From Petrosia ficiformis (lineage: Eukaryota; Porifera; Demospongiae; Haplosclerida; Petrosiidae): a stretch of 64,000 nt of DNA. The stretch covers positions 4,096,096 through 4,160,095 of the forward strand of contig OX345648.1 of assembly GCA_947044365.1 (NCBI GenBank). The letters run 5' to 3'. Shown in pieces: positions 11,121-23,215 of this stretch. The notes beneath the pieces were generated by a model. The model was given only the letters and a program-made list of their open reading frames with translations. It was not told the DNA's origin and ran no database searches. The position numbers and the translations under genes are program-made. Position 1 is the first letter of the stretch, and the number at the start of each line of letters is the position of its first letter.

Positions 11121-11811
11121 TTCATAGTTTCTGTAGTACATAATTGTGATTCTATAACAGGTAACATCATGACATATACACTGTACACACACTGTCATGA
11201 TAATTGACATTATAAAGATTAACAATAGTCAACAAGAAAACAAAACAAGTATTACACTGATATTATTTACATGCGAGTATACTACATACATACATAATTA
11301 TAACTATAATATCATATATAATTATTACATATATTGTGTATGTATTGACATCAATTATACTTAAATGTTAAACGTTTTCAAAACTATGGAGATTGTTAAT
11401 ATAAACATAATCATACGTGCATATACTGTACGTGTATATACATGTAAATATAATATAATATATATGTACATGACTGTATATACAGCAAATTTGTTATATA
11501 TATATATATATTTTTATATACATGTACATGTATATACATGTGTATATATACACTGTATAATATAAATATAGGCAATGGGGCATGTAGTGTAGGCTTATAC
11601 TGCACATGTATATAAACCTCTTTAAGGTAAGGTATGTATATAAACCTCTTTCATAGGCTCCAGGTTTATTTTTAAAAATATAAACCTCTTTAAGGTTTAT
11701 ATTTTAAAAAATAAACCTGGAGCCTATGTGCAAGCTCAAAATGTGTTGCTTTCAAAATGGTGGACTGAAATCTAACAGGCATGAATCTCCATAAGTAGTT
11801 TTTTTTTTAAA

Positions 11812-12003
11812 TTAAAGAGGATGTAGGAATATCAAAACCAAAAAAGCACAGGAACAAGATTGGGATGGTACCATAGCAACATAATTAAACACCACTTCCA
11901 GATAACAACCCTACATACATGTAAGTATATATAGCTTAGAGTAAAAGTAAAATACAAAGTAGTTATACTTATGAAGGGTTGTTATGTGGAAGTGGTGTTT
12001 AAC
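11812..12003. mobile_element. MITE family M2-related palindrome
   Basis: The left arm (AACACCACTTCCAGATAACA near 11890) pairs with the right arm (GTTATGTGGAAGTGGTGTTT near 11983). The outer sequence AGGATGTAGGAATATCAAAA resembles the M2 terminus. A second copy is at 13893-14100 in unit 2. Confidence 0.6.
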
Positions 12004-12565
12004 AAGTAAAAGTATAGTGTGATTCATACACTGCAAAAACAGTTTGGTTATTTAAACCAATCAGTTGGTTACCTCAACTGCATTTCAAATATCCCATTAC
12101 TGCTGAATGGAGGTGTTTAATAGTAGGCCAGTTGGTGTTGGAATGTGACATGTAAATTAGTCATGATTCACAGTTTTCATGTCAGTACTTCCCCACTATA
12201 AGTTTACATAGTTAAAGATATCATATCAGTCATCTCCCACTATTGGTTTATTTAGTCATTGTGAACACAAAAATTACAAACTGGCTTATCTTCCAACAGC
12301 TTAATACTGCAGTATAGTGTGAAAACGCATACGTATTATTAATTTGGCATGCAATTGCAACTGAAATAACTAAACTTTTTTTTGCAGTGTACTATCTGTA
12401 CAGGTTCATAATAGAGCATTATTTCAACCTCCTTGAGTAATCAAACGATGCCTTCTTTTCTACCATAATCAAAAAAATCTATCCTCCATTATCACATATT
12501 GTTGAAATACATGTATTAAACATACTGTCAGATTCACACCCCTTTACATAAACATGCTATGGTGG

Positions 12566-12847
12566 CTACAACTGAGGAAAAGAGCAGAGCATTTTTTTTT
12601 TACCTTCTGTGTATGTTGGCTCAATTACCCTAAAGAAATCAGCGACTGTTGAATACGGAGATTTTCTCAGTCTATATGGAAGACAACCGTGCAAAAGCTT
12701 TTTCCATACTATGGTAGGAAGTGAGACAACCACATCTCTCCCGCTTATGAATGCTACAATTACCTTCAACTGCTTGTCTCCAAGATTATCATACCCAAGT
12801 CTCCTAACTATGTTTATAGCTGCTTCTTTACTTCCTTCCATATACAC
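12566..12847 (-). pseudogene. RecQ-like helicase N-terminal fragment, unit 1
   Basis: A minus-strand frame of 93 residues contains LGYDNLGDKQLKVIVAF, then SGRDVVVSLPT, then LLHGCLPYRL. This is the order of motif 0 and motif I of RecQ-family helicases (F/LGY-x-LR-x-QL-x-xI, GRDV-x-VSLPTGxGKSL-CY). The Walker A residues expected right after SLPT (GxGKS) are replaced by IVWKKLLH, so ATP binding would be lost. No downstream helicase motifs (DEAH and later) are seen. It is a captured or decayed gene fragment. Confidence 0.6.
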
Positions 12848-13892
12848 TTTCCCTATCTAGCTAGTAGCCATCTTTAGTTAATCAAGATAAAACAGCACAT
12901 GGGCAGGGTAATGGTATACTGTAATCTGATTGGAATGCAGGACTTGGTGAATGAGAACACAGAGCAATGTCAATCATGACTAGGCTCTCCCTGCAGTCTG
13001 ATTGTCAAAAAGGAGAGAGAATAGTTCACCAGACTACACACTCACGCAATCTGGTATGTAGGGGAGACATTTCTATTTATAAGTAAGAGGAATGGAATGC
13101 TGACATACCAGATTCCCAACATCCAATGGGATTGTTTTGTTTGCCCCAGTTGCAGTCAAAAGAGGGAGAACACTGCATTTGAATTAGTACTATGAAGTGC
13201 TTGGGGACTTTCAAGTCCCGGTAAGCAAGTTGCTAGAAGTAGGGCTAATGTATTGAAACATGTAGTGTTTGTTTCTACAGGCCTTCATGACAAGATTGTA
13301 AACCATTGTAAGTATATATGATCACAAGATTATTATGTAACTTTGTAAGCGTGAGAAATTCAGATCAGAAAGAACAACCTCACGTACAGTATTCTTAGTT
13401 AATAATTGTACATGTACATGTACTTATTGTTTGCTTCATTATTAGTTTCTGTTGTGCATAATTGTGATTTTCAATATCCATAACAGGTTATATTATGATA
13501 TACACTATCATGATAAATGACATTATGGACTATGATGATATTAAAGAAAACCAAAAAATATTTGTAATTTAAGTATAATATACATACACATACATACATA
13601 AAGACATATTATATATAATTTATATATATATATATATATATAATTTATATACATGTAGATGTACATGTATATACATGTGTATATATGCACTGTATAATAT
13701 ATATATATATATATATAGGGAATGGGGCATGTACTGTAGGTTTATACTGTATATAAACATCTTATATACAAATAAACCTGGAGCCAATGCGCAAGCTCAA
13801 AAGGAGTTGCTTTCAAAAGAAATCTAACCGCCATGAATCTCCATGACTAGTTATATTATATAAAGAATAATAAACAAAAACATTTTGAAAAA

Positions 13893-14100
13893 TGAAAGAG
13901 GATGTAGGAATAACTCAAACCCAAAAAAGCACAGGAACAAGATTGGGATGGTACCATAGCAACATAATTAAACACCACTTCCACATAACAACCCTGCATA
14001 CACAAATGTACATGTAAGTATATATAGCTAGAGTTAAAGTAAAATACAAAGAAGCTACATGTATACTTATGAAGGGTTGTTATGTGGAAGTGGTGTTTAA
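13893..14100. mobile_element. MITE family M2-related palindrome, unit 2 copy
   Basis: Duplicate of 11812-12003, with arms AACACCACTTCCACATAACA and GTTATGTGGAAGTGGTGTTT. It was carried along by the 2.3 kb tandem duplication. Confidence 0.6.
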
Positions 14101-14974
14101 CAAGTAAAAGTATAGTGTGATTCATACACTGCAAAACAGTTTGGTTATTTAAACCAATCAGTTGGTTACCTCAACTGCATTTCAAATATCCCATTACTGC
14201 TGAATTGAGGTGTTGAAGCGTAGGCCAGCTGGTGTTGGAATGTGACATGTAAATTAGTCATGATTCACAGTTTTCATGTCAGTACTTCTCCACTATAAGT
14301 TTACATAGTTAAAGATATCATATCAGTCATCCCCCACTATTGGTTTACGTAGTCATTGTGAACACAACATTTCAACACTATAAATTTAAAATATAAACTA
14401 GGTTATCTTCCAACAGCTTAATACTGTGAAAAGGCAAAAACAGTTTGGTTATTTAAACCAATCAGTTGGTTACCTCAACTGCATTTCAAATATCCCATTA
14501 CTGCTGAATTGAGGTGTTGAAGAGTAGACCAGTTGGTGTTGGACTGTGACATGTAAATTAGTCATGATTAACAGTTTTCATGTCAGTACTTCTCCACTAT
14601 AAGTTTACATAGTTAAAGATATCATATCAGTCATCTCCCACTATTGGTTTATTTAGTCATTGTGAACACAAAAATTACAAACTGGCTTATCTTCCAACAG
14701 CTTAATACTGCAGTATAGTGTGAAAACGCATATTATTAAATTGGCAGGTAATTGAGATTACCAACTGATTGGTTGAAATAACCAAACTTTTTTTGCAGTG
14801 TACTATCTGTACAGGTTCATAATAGAGCATTATTTTAACCTCCTTAAGTAGTCAAATGACCCCTTCTTTTCTACTATAATCAAAAAACATCTATCCTCCA
14901 TTATCACATCTTATTCAAATATTGAACATACTGTCAGATTGACACCCCTTCACATAAACATGCTATGGTGGCTA

Positions 14975-15240
14975 TAACTGAGGAAAAGAGTAGAGGATTT
15001 TCTTTCTTACCTTCTGGGTATGTAGACTAAAGAAATCGACAACTGTTGAATACGGAGATTTTCTCAGTCTGTATGGAAGACAACCATGCAAAAGCTTTTT
15101 TCACACTCTGGTAGGAAGTGAGACAACCACATCTTTCCTGCTTATGAATGCTACAATTACCTTCAACTGCTCCTCTCCAAGATTATCATACCCAAGTCTC
15201 CTAACTATGTTTATAGCTGCTTATTTACTTCCTTCCATAT
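14975..15240 (-). pseudogene. RecQ-like helicase N-terminal fragment, unit 2
   Basis: Tandem copy of the fragment at 12566-12847, more decayed. The codon after the GSK near the start is TAA (from the CTTATTTACTT sequence on the plus strand), and the region after SLPT carries another stop. The duplicated SLPT region confirms that the Walker A loss predates or is shared by both units. Confidence 0.55.
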
Positions 15241-15650
15241 ACACTTTCACTATCTAGCTAGTAGCCATCTTTAGTTAATCAAGATAAAACAGCACATGGG
15301 TAGGGTATGGTATACTGTATTCTGATTGAATGCAGGATTTGGTGAATGAGAATACGGAGCAATGTCAATCGTGACTAGACTCTCCCTGCAGTCTGATTGT
15401 CAAAAAGGAGAGAGAATAGTTCACCAGACTACACACTCACGCAATCTGGTATGTAGGGGAGACATTTCTACTTATAAGTAAGAGCAACGGAATGCTGGTG
15501 CCAACATGCAGTGGGATCATTTTGTTTGCCCAAGTTGCAGTCAAAAGAGGGAGAACACTGCGTTTGAATTAGTCCTATGAAGCACTTGGGGACTTTCAAG
15601 TCCCGGTAAGCAAGTTGCTAGAAGTAGTACTCTGTATCGGAAAGACTACT

Positions 15651-15768
15651 GTAGTTTTATCATATCCATTCCTCTTATTTCTAAATAGTTTTATCACATC
15701 CATTCCTCTTATTTATAAATAGTTTTATCACATGATACATTCCTCTTATTTCTAAATAGTTTTATTAC
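15651..15768. repeat. Short minisatellite, about 34-37 bp unit
   Basis: Three to four tandem units of TAGTTTTATCACATCCATTC followed by CTCTTATTTCTAAA. Confidence 0.8.
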
Positions 15769-15779
15769 AATACAAGTTT

Positions 15780-16136
15780 ATGAAAACAATTATGGTGTTT
15801 GTTATGACATGTTAGTACAGCTGAATTTGATATTCACGGAGATTTATGATAATAATATAAGGATTATTATTTAGACAGCAAAAATGCATGTACATGTAAT
15901 AAACAATGTCAAGATCTCAATATGTATTGGAGAGCTTGTCACATACAAAAGGTGATGAAATGAGATAAACAGTTAAGGTCACATGTGGCGTAATCGCTAA
16001 GCGTACATAGATGTACAGTATACAATTATATACTATACAGTATACATACATATATACACTATACAGGTACAGTAAGTACAGTATACACTAGTACATTGTA
16101 CGTGCAAGTACATGTACATACAATATACAGGTACAT
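15780..16136. other. AT-rich spacer before duplication copy 2
   Basis: Contains short TACAGTATACA and GTACATGTACA motifs repeated irregularly up to the start of copy 2. No gene recognised. Confidence 0.5.
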
Positions 16137-17238
16137 ACAATATACATGTACATAATTATAATGATTATAATCATACACTATACAAGTACAGTCGCATACA
16201 CTATACAGGTACGGCATACAGATACCATAGATTGGGAAATTTTCTCTGTTGAAAAATGTCATTGCTCTTTCTTATCCACAAAAATTGATCTTCAAATCTT
16301 AATAATATTTATTTATTTTTGAAATCTTAATAAATAATAATTATACATGTGTTTATATACAGTAGAACTCCTCTATTCCAAGCTCCCTGAAATGAGGACA
16401 TCTCTGTATTGAAGATACTTAAAAATGTCAAAAACTATCCTTTATACTATAAATTTTATTAATACGGATCATGTACATGTACATGCAAAGCTTGATGAAC
16501 TTTTTATACCATGAAAAAATCCCAAACTCTGGCATATGTATGTATGTAGATATACACACCATCTAGATTGTACCTCTCGTATGGAGCTTTAAGATTGAAT
16601 TCCTTCATCTCCTCTGAAATGTAGACTGAAATTTAGGATTTTTTGCTAATTCAAGTATTGCTAATTCTATCAAGTGTCTAAAATGAACAATAATGAATTA
16701 CATGTACTGTCATATAGATAGATACATAACAATATACATTTGTGTAATTTTGATTAACTATAATTAAAACCTCTTTCAGTAAGACATTGTGACTTTTAGT
16801 TAACTAAACTTTATTTGCTAAGTTTCATTTATCATCAAACAGATCAGTATCATTTGATATTCAGTTTTGGAGTAAAAAGGACATTTGATGCTTGGACCAA
16901 GAATTTGAAGCTACTGTTCCAGACCATCTTTCTCCCGTCTGATGTGGCAGTCTGGGAATGAGACTGACAGAATTAGGGTGGCACTCGGGTAATTAGCATA
17001 TTCATTAACCGCCATACATTTGTAATAGCAGATATTGAGGTAACTTGCTCACACTCTGTTGCTCTAAAATTTTAAAAACCAGTAACTAAAAAACTAAACT
17101 GTTTAGCAAAGGTCCTATAAACTGTTATATATATATATATATATATCCCAATACGGCGAAACATCAAAGTAAACCATAGGTTTATAAATCAGATATAGCA
17201 CCCTGTGGTCAAATGCCGTCGAAACAGACTACAAGAAA

Positions 17239-17633
17239 ACAACGCTTACCTTCTCCAAACTGCCGGATTCCAATGCATGTACTAGAAAGCCACTTTATAA
17301 AGTGTTATATAGTTGATTTGGTTTTCAAAAACGAAGCCATTAGACCTCTTTATGGCTTCACAATTTGGAAATTGATATATAATTCTGTTGCAATAATTTT
17401 GAAGTCTATGGTATGTATAAATATATATATATAGTTATTTGAATACCAACACCTCCGACCAAATTCTTAAGCGGAGACAGAAAAGTCAACTCAATACACA
17501 GATCTCAAAAAGAGGAGGAGTCTGACTCGCAAGACTATATTTACTAATTAATATGGTGTAAGGTATATTTACCTTCAGGCCCTTCTCCTAGCCCTCCTTC
17601 TTCAGCCATCATCATGAAAAGGGTAATTAATAA
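17239..17633 (-). other. Possible first two exons of a divergent minus-strand gene (copy 2)
   Basis: This is the duplicate of the candidate minus-strand exons at 1105-1499, with identical start codons and splice signals. Conservation is expected from the recent duplication alone, so it is weak support. Confidence 0.22.
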
Positions 17634-17845
17634 ACAATTCTTTATTGATAGCAAAAAAGGTGTAGGAAACATAATTTCGTTCCAATTTCGGTGATCACGT
17701 GGTAAAATTTGGCCAAATTTTGGCGGCAAAACCACGTAATCAGGACCAGCAAGGCCCCAATGTATATAGACCTAAAAAAATAAGGTGGGGCAATGAAGTG
17801 CACCACGTGCATGGGCGTCCTTATATATATATATATACGTAGTCT

Positions 17846-20800
17846 ATGATAGTACTGCACAGTGCAGTGATGGTCAACTCTACTATCGTGTTCGCAGTCT
17901 TCGCACTGCTTCTCGTTCCTTCTTTGATTGTCGCCGAATGGGAACGAAACATTTACGTACAATCTACAGGAGGAATCGATAATGAATCCTGTTGGACTGA
18001 TCAGACTCCGTGTGCTACAATCAACTTTGCACTGAAAGGCGTTAAACATGACTCTACTGTTATATTTGTTCATCCAGGTACATATGGACTTGACAATGGA
18101 ACGGAAACTCAATTGAGAGGTAAGTCTCAAGTGGGTATTATTGGTCTATCTATTCCAGTTAATATATCATGTAGTCCATTCACTGGACTATCATTTACTA
18201 TGACGGAAAACATTATCCTTGAAAATCTCACATTTCATGGTTGTGGTGGACTGCAGAATAGAGACTTTAACAAACAGTCCTTTACTTTTCAAGTAGCAGT
18301 GTTCATGTTATTCTGTAAAAATATACAGATTAACAATGTAGTGATTAAATCATCTAATGGTATTGGTCTTACAATGTACAATACAGTGGGTAATGTATCT
18401 GTATGGGGTTCTACATTAATAGATAATAAACTGAAAGGCCAAGGATCATTAAATCAGTATGCTTGCGGAGGTGGTGGAATGAAAATCGAATTCCTAGCGC
18501 TTAATATAAGTGATATGTTTACTGAATCAACATATATTACTAATACTAACTATACTATTGGAAATTCAGTATTCCTCTCAAATAATGCTACCTCCCATTA
18601 TTCTTGCTCTCTGAAGCATAATAGTTATGGAGGAGGTTTGTCAATTATATTAAGAGGTCAGGCTAGTAATAACATGTTTATAATAGATTCAAATGTAATA
18701 GAAAGCAATAATGCTGATAATGGGGGAGGCTTGTATATCTCAGCTGAGTCAGAAATTAGTGTTTCTATTAGAAATACCACCATTTCTAAAAATACAGCAA
18801 TTACAGGTTTAGCAGTATCCTTAATTAACAATGGTAGTCATAGTGGTGATAACTATTATGAAATTTCAAACAGCACATTTATTGAAAATAGTCCAAAATG
18901 TAAAAAAAATGAACGATCAAGTTCTGGTACAATTTTTGCTGCTGGTATAACTTTAAATTTCAGTGGCTATACTCTAATTAAGAGAAATTATGCATCAGGA
19001 TTGAAGGCCAAACATCAGACAAAGATATCAGTCAGTGAGAAATCCTTTATTAACTTTGAGGACAATAATGGTGTCGTTGGCGGAGCTATTGCATTGTTTG
19101 ATTGTAGCTATGTTGTTGTTTATCCTAATACACAACTAAATTTCACAAATAATCATGTTTCTGACAAAGGTGGTGCTATCTACTCTGGTCTGTGTACTTT
19201 TAATGGTGATAATATCATTCCTGTTTCACAATGCTTCATACAGTACTATCGTCCCCATATTCATCCTGATGAATGGGAAGATGTAAATTTTCATTTTATC
19301 TCAAACACATACACAGCCTGTATTCCTCATTTTGATGAGTATGATTATTATTATTATGGAAATTTTCAATATGTTAAATATAACAAGAATAATGCAATCA
19401 GTGCTGCATCACTTTCTTTATGTTGGTGGCCATCTCTTAACTCTTCATTACTTACACCTGATGACATTGACAATACTCTATGTTGGAATAACTGGTACTA
19501 CTCACCATATAACTGCTCCGTTTCTGAAAATTTCGATTCTGATTATATATATAATTCACATTATTATGACAATTGTTCAGAAGATGAATGTACAAATAGC
19601 CATACTACTACTGAGGGCAAAGAGAGTGTTCATTATGATAAATGTGAAGATGGTCAAGCTGTACCTATTAATTCTTTTCAACTATCCTGCTATGATTGTG
19701 ATTCTACTTCAGTAGTGTATGGATGGTTAATATTTATATTTGTCCAAATGCTACCTGTTACACTTCTGGTGTTGTTAATAATGACACTCAATATCAACCT
19801 CACTCAAGGATCAGCTAGCGGTTACATTTTATATTGTCAACTTCTAAGTACTTCATTCCCTGGATTACGGACAGGATATCCAGCATGGCTACAACTTCCT
19901 GTTAGTCAAACAAGTCCGATTACTTTTCTGCCCTTTAGTATTTGGAATCTTAACTTTCTAACTGCCTTACCTACCTGTAATTCATATCCTTTTTCACCAG
20001 ATAAAATATCAAATGGAACTTCAGTATTTATAACATGTAGCATGGATCAATTAGGAGCCATATCATTTTGGTATTTAATAGCAGCATACCCAATGGTCCT
20101 ATTAATACTACTCTATATCTGGCTTATGATGTATGAGAAAGGATTCATGTGTGTTGTTTACATTACTAGACCTATCCATCGTCTAATAGCACGTTTTTGG
20201 CATATGTTTGATATTGAACCATCATTGATTCATTCTATAGCTTCAGTCTATGTTCTGTGTTTCATGCAATTTGCAGCCACTTCTCTAAAACTTCTTAATG
20301 TTTTTTACATTGATCGGTATGGCGAAGTACAATCAAATGTAACTTTCTATTATGATCATAGTTTGCATTCCTTTGGTTGGCCTCACAGTTTAGCAGGATT
20401 ATTTGCAGTTACTATTCTCATATTCATATTAATAGTCCCTACATTGTATGTCCTTTTTTATCCATTCAAATGGTTTCAGAGGCTTCTTAGCAAATTTAAA
20501 CTAAATAAACAATTTCTGGTAGCATTAGCTGATGTCTTCACAGGACCTTACAAAGATGGATCGGATAACTCTAAAGATTATCGATGGTTTGCAGGACTGT
20601 ACTTACTGCTTCGTGTTGTTTTTAGCAGCTTTTACATTTCAGGTATTTATGTCATAGTAGTGAGTCTACAGTTATCATTAACCCTTTTAATGAGCATTGT
20701 TTTGAATATTTTTAGACCTTATAAGAGAACTATACATAACTTTTCTGAAACATCGTTGTGGCTACTTCTTTCAATTACTAGTGCATTAAGGTTAACTCGA

Positions 20801-21133
20801 TACTTAATTTATTTGCCATTTTTTGGCTTCATATACTTTCCACTAATAATAGTAATTCCATACTGTGTATTCTGGATGGTTAAAAAAATTAAAAGGTGTT
20901 GTGATTATCATAAATCTAGACGTACTGCTATCAACAATCTTGATGAAAACACACTTACAGATGAGAATCTTAAATCACCATACATGTTAAGTGATGATAA
21001 TGATGATGTTGAATTTGCTGATCATCTCATGAATCCTGATCTATATGATGAACAACATGTTGGTGTTCTTCCTGTTCCATCACCTCCTCCTCCCTCAAGT
21101 CATGAGTCAAAGCTTAAGACGTGTCCTCTTTAA
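17846..21133 (+). CDS. Secreted beta-helix-like / multi-pass membrane protein, copy 2 (1095 aa)
   Basis: This is the duplicate of the gene at 2005-5274, intact, intronless and in the same orientation. Architecture is the same: signal peptide (from Met9, base 17870), Asn-rich beta-helix-like ectodomain, Tyr/Cys-rich linker, about eight membrane segments, and an acidic then proline-rich tail. It is six residues longer because of small in-frame insertions in the linker (about residues 570-595). There, NCREC of copy 1 is replaced by a Thr/Glu-rich stretch without the two cysteines, and an Ile-Tyr pair is added. Other substitutions are scattered in the ectodomain; the membrane domain is nearly unchanged. 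Both frames are open, so both copies are probably expressed or very recently duplicated. Confidence 0.9.
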   Translation: MIVLHSAVMVNSTIVFAVFALLLVPSLIVAEWERNIYVQSTGGIDNESCWTDQTPCATINFALKGVKHDSTVIFVHPGTYGLDNGTETQLRGKSQVGIIGLSIPVNISCSPFTGLSFTMTENIILENLTFHGCGGLQNRDFNKQSFTFQVAVFMLFCKNIQINNVVIKSSNGIGLTMYNTVGNVSVWGSTLIDNKLKGQGSLNQYACGGGGMKIEFLALNISDMFTESTYITNTNYTIGNSVFLSNNATSHYSCSLKHNSYGGGLSIILRGQASNNMFIIDSNVIESNNADNGGGLYISAESEISVSIRNTTISKNTAITGLAVSLINNGSHSGDNYYEISNSTFIENSPKCKKNERSSSGTIFAAGITLNFSGYTLIKRNYASGLKAKHQTKISVSEKSFINFEDNNGVVGGAIALFDCSYVVVYPNTQLNFTNNHVSDKGGAIYSGLCTFNGDNIIPVSQCFIQYYRPHIHPDEWEDVNFHFISNTYTACIPHFDEYDYYYYGNFQYVKYNKNNAISAASLSLCWWPSLNSSLLTPDDIDNTLCWNNWYYSPYNCSVSENFDSDYIYNSHYYDNCSEDECTNSHTTTEGKESVHYDKCEDGQAVPINSFQLSCYDCDSTSVVYGWLIFIFVQMLPVTLLVLLIMTLNINLTQGSASGYILYCQLLSTSFPGLRTGYPAWLQLPVSQTSPITFLPFSIWNLNFLTALPTCNSYPFSPDKISNGTSVFITCSMDQLGAISFWYLIAAYPMVLLILLYIWLMMYEKGFMCVVYITRPIHRLIARFWHMFDIEPSLIHSIASVYVLCFMQFAATSLKLLNVFYIDRYGEVQSNVTFYYDHSLHSFGWPHSLAGLFAVTILIFILIVPTLYVLFYPFKWFQRLLSKFKLNKQFLVALADVFTGPYKDGSDNSKDYRWFAGLYLLLRVVFSSFYISGIYVIVVSLQLSLTLLMSIVLNIFRPYKRTIHNFSETSLWLLLSITSALRLTRYLIYLPFFGFIYFPLIIVIPYCVFWMVKKIKRCCDYHKSRRTAINNLDENTLTDENLKSPYMLSDDNDDVEFADHLMNPDLYDEQHVGVLPVPSPPPPSSHESKLKTCPL

Positions 21134-22196
21134 ATTCATGCATTGTCTTATGGTACTACTGTTTTGACATAGCTTTTCTTACTGTCATTATTATTATGTG
21201 TGATTATTAAAATTATTTACTTAAAATTAAGTCCATTAATTTTTTTAACTTGATATATAACATTTAATAATATTATTGCATATTATGTTTGTGTATTGCT
21301 TAATTTGTAATTTTGTTTTTGTCAGTATGTATAAATATAATAAATTTAATTTGATGTTTTTTCCGTTTTCTTTTATTATAATTGTGTTAGGGTTTTGATG
21401 TGTTTCATTCTGTTTTCTTTACTATAATTACATATAGCTAGTATGGTATAATGAAATTATCAAAGCAATTTTTGAAATTATTGAAGTGCATAGAAATTAC
21501 GATTACAGTACTCCACCTACACAGGCAGGATTAATTATATCATTTTTCTGCTCTACTGATAAACTATAATGAGATGAATGTACCAATGTTGCAGACCCTC
21601 ACCATTAATATGATTACATCACTCTAAAAACTGATGTGTTGTTTTGACTTATTGGTTAGAACAGATTCATACATATTTTGGCTTGTTTTTATAATTAGGT
21701 AATATTGCACTAATAATTCTCTTAACTGATCTAATAAATAATGATATTTGATATTCAATTTCATCAAACTCAATGATATACATTTCCTGAGGGTGTTACA
21801 TAGCTAGCTATTCATGCATTATGATATGTAGAGTAACAAGCTGTATAAAATCTTCTTTAACCAAACAGAATACAATAATGATATTACTTGACAACACACA
21901 TTGCGTAAGAAAATATCAAGCACCATAACTGAACATGATGTTTTAATTGAAATAGAATAGACAGCATAAATTACGTATACATGTGTATATAGAAACACAC
22001 AAAAGCATGACCTGCTAGGTATTGATTTTGATACTCCTAATTCCTGATGTACTTCAATACAAGTATTATGATAATTATTTATAGGTTTAATCATTCTTTC
22101 ATTTTTAATAATAAAGCACGAAAGCAAATTATATATGAATAAGCCTCATGTGTAATAAAGAAAATATTATTAAACAATAAAAAAACATTTTTAAAA

Positions 22197-22458
22197 TTGA
22201 AAGGGCATGTAGGGATATCAAGACCAAAAACGCACAGAAATAAGATTGGGATGGTACTTTATCAACAAAATTAAACTAACCACTTCCACATAATAACCCT
22301 ACATAAGTGTAACTTCTTTGTGTTTCACTTTTACTCAATCTGTACTTATATACATAAGTAGGGTTGTCATGTGGAAGTAGTTAGTTTGTTGCTAAGGCAT
22401 AATCCCAATTTTTTTTCTGTGCTTTTTTTGTTTTGCCATCCCAACATGGCGTTTCATT
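22197..22458. mobile_element. MITE family M2, copy in duplication copy 2
   Basis: Counterpart of 7205-7440. The terminal arms pair GAAAGGGCATGTAGGGAT with ATCCCAACATGGCGTTTC, and there are internal arms AGATTGGGAT and ATCCCAATTT. No coding capacity. Confidence 0.7.
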
Positions 22459-23215
22459 TTTTCTATTCTACATAACATTCAAGGTACGTACATTCATTTC
22501 CAAGTTAACTCAATGGAAATTGAATCTGTTCTGTAATATCAATTGCATTTACACTTTACTGACATAAATTAGAAAATTGTTTATTAGCACAAAAGGTGAT
22601 GATCAAGTAAATGAGAGATTCAGTTAATAGTGAGACAGTAATGGTGAATTAGACAGTCTCCAAGTAAGAAATGAAAGATGAGCATGCAACACTACAACAT
22701 GTACATATGTCAGCCATGATTACTGAAAGGTGAGTAATTCAGTGCTGTGGGGACCTTGTGTATGTTGACGTGTTGATCCTAAAATTTGAGAAAGGAACAC
22801 CCATTAATTGAAATGTGTTTCATAGCCTATATATATATACACTAGTGCTCATGTAACCAGATGACAGCTGATGACTATATATGTACATATAGGTATATAA
22901 ACATGTCAAACCAGTTCATTTTCTCAGAAATGACGTTTTGACTGTGCTTATTCCACATTAAAGTGGGTAATATTTTTTATAGTGTTAGTATAAACCATGA
23001 ACATCATCCAAAACCACTAACTTTATAATAATTATATAAACCCTAAATAAACTAGCAATGAAAATTATTTATAAATAATCGTCAATAGAATCATTACACT
23101 AAAATTGAATATTTCACAAAAAAGAGACTATATATTACTAATAATTATGGGCGAAGGTACATTAAGTTTAATTACTAATAAACAAACTTGTGGATTCTGT
23201 CATGACACTATAATT

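Larger units (their letters stand above)
11124..13245. repeat. 2.3-2.4 kb local tandem duplication, unit 1
   Basis: Bases from about 11124 match those from about 13440 in the same order: a TTTCTGTAGTACATAATTGTG start, a TA-rich tract, an M2-related element, an AAACCAATCAGTTGGTTACC block, a RecQ-like fragment, and a closing GGACTTTCAAGTCCCGGTAA. The offset grows from 2316 to about 2400 bp because unit 2 contains an internal 303 bp duplication. Confidence 0.85.
13440..15628. repeat. 2.3-2.4 kb local tandem duplication, unit 2
   Basis: Partner of 11124-13245. It contains an extra direct duplication of about 303 bp (14131-14433 and 14434-14740), starting at the AAAAACAGTTTGGTTATTTA block. The block therefore occurs three times in the window. 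Confidence 0.85.

Noticed and set aside
11365..11605. Short frames rich in Tyr/Ile on both strands
   Set aside because: They are translations of TATATA tracts.
12609..12860. 83-residue plus-strand frame opposite the RecQ-like fragment
   Set aside because: Antisense shadow; only the minus-strand reading gives helicase motifs.
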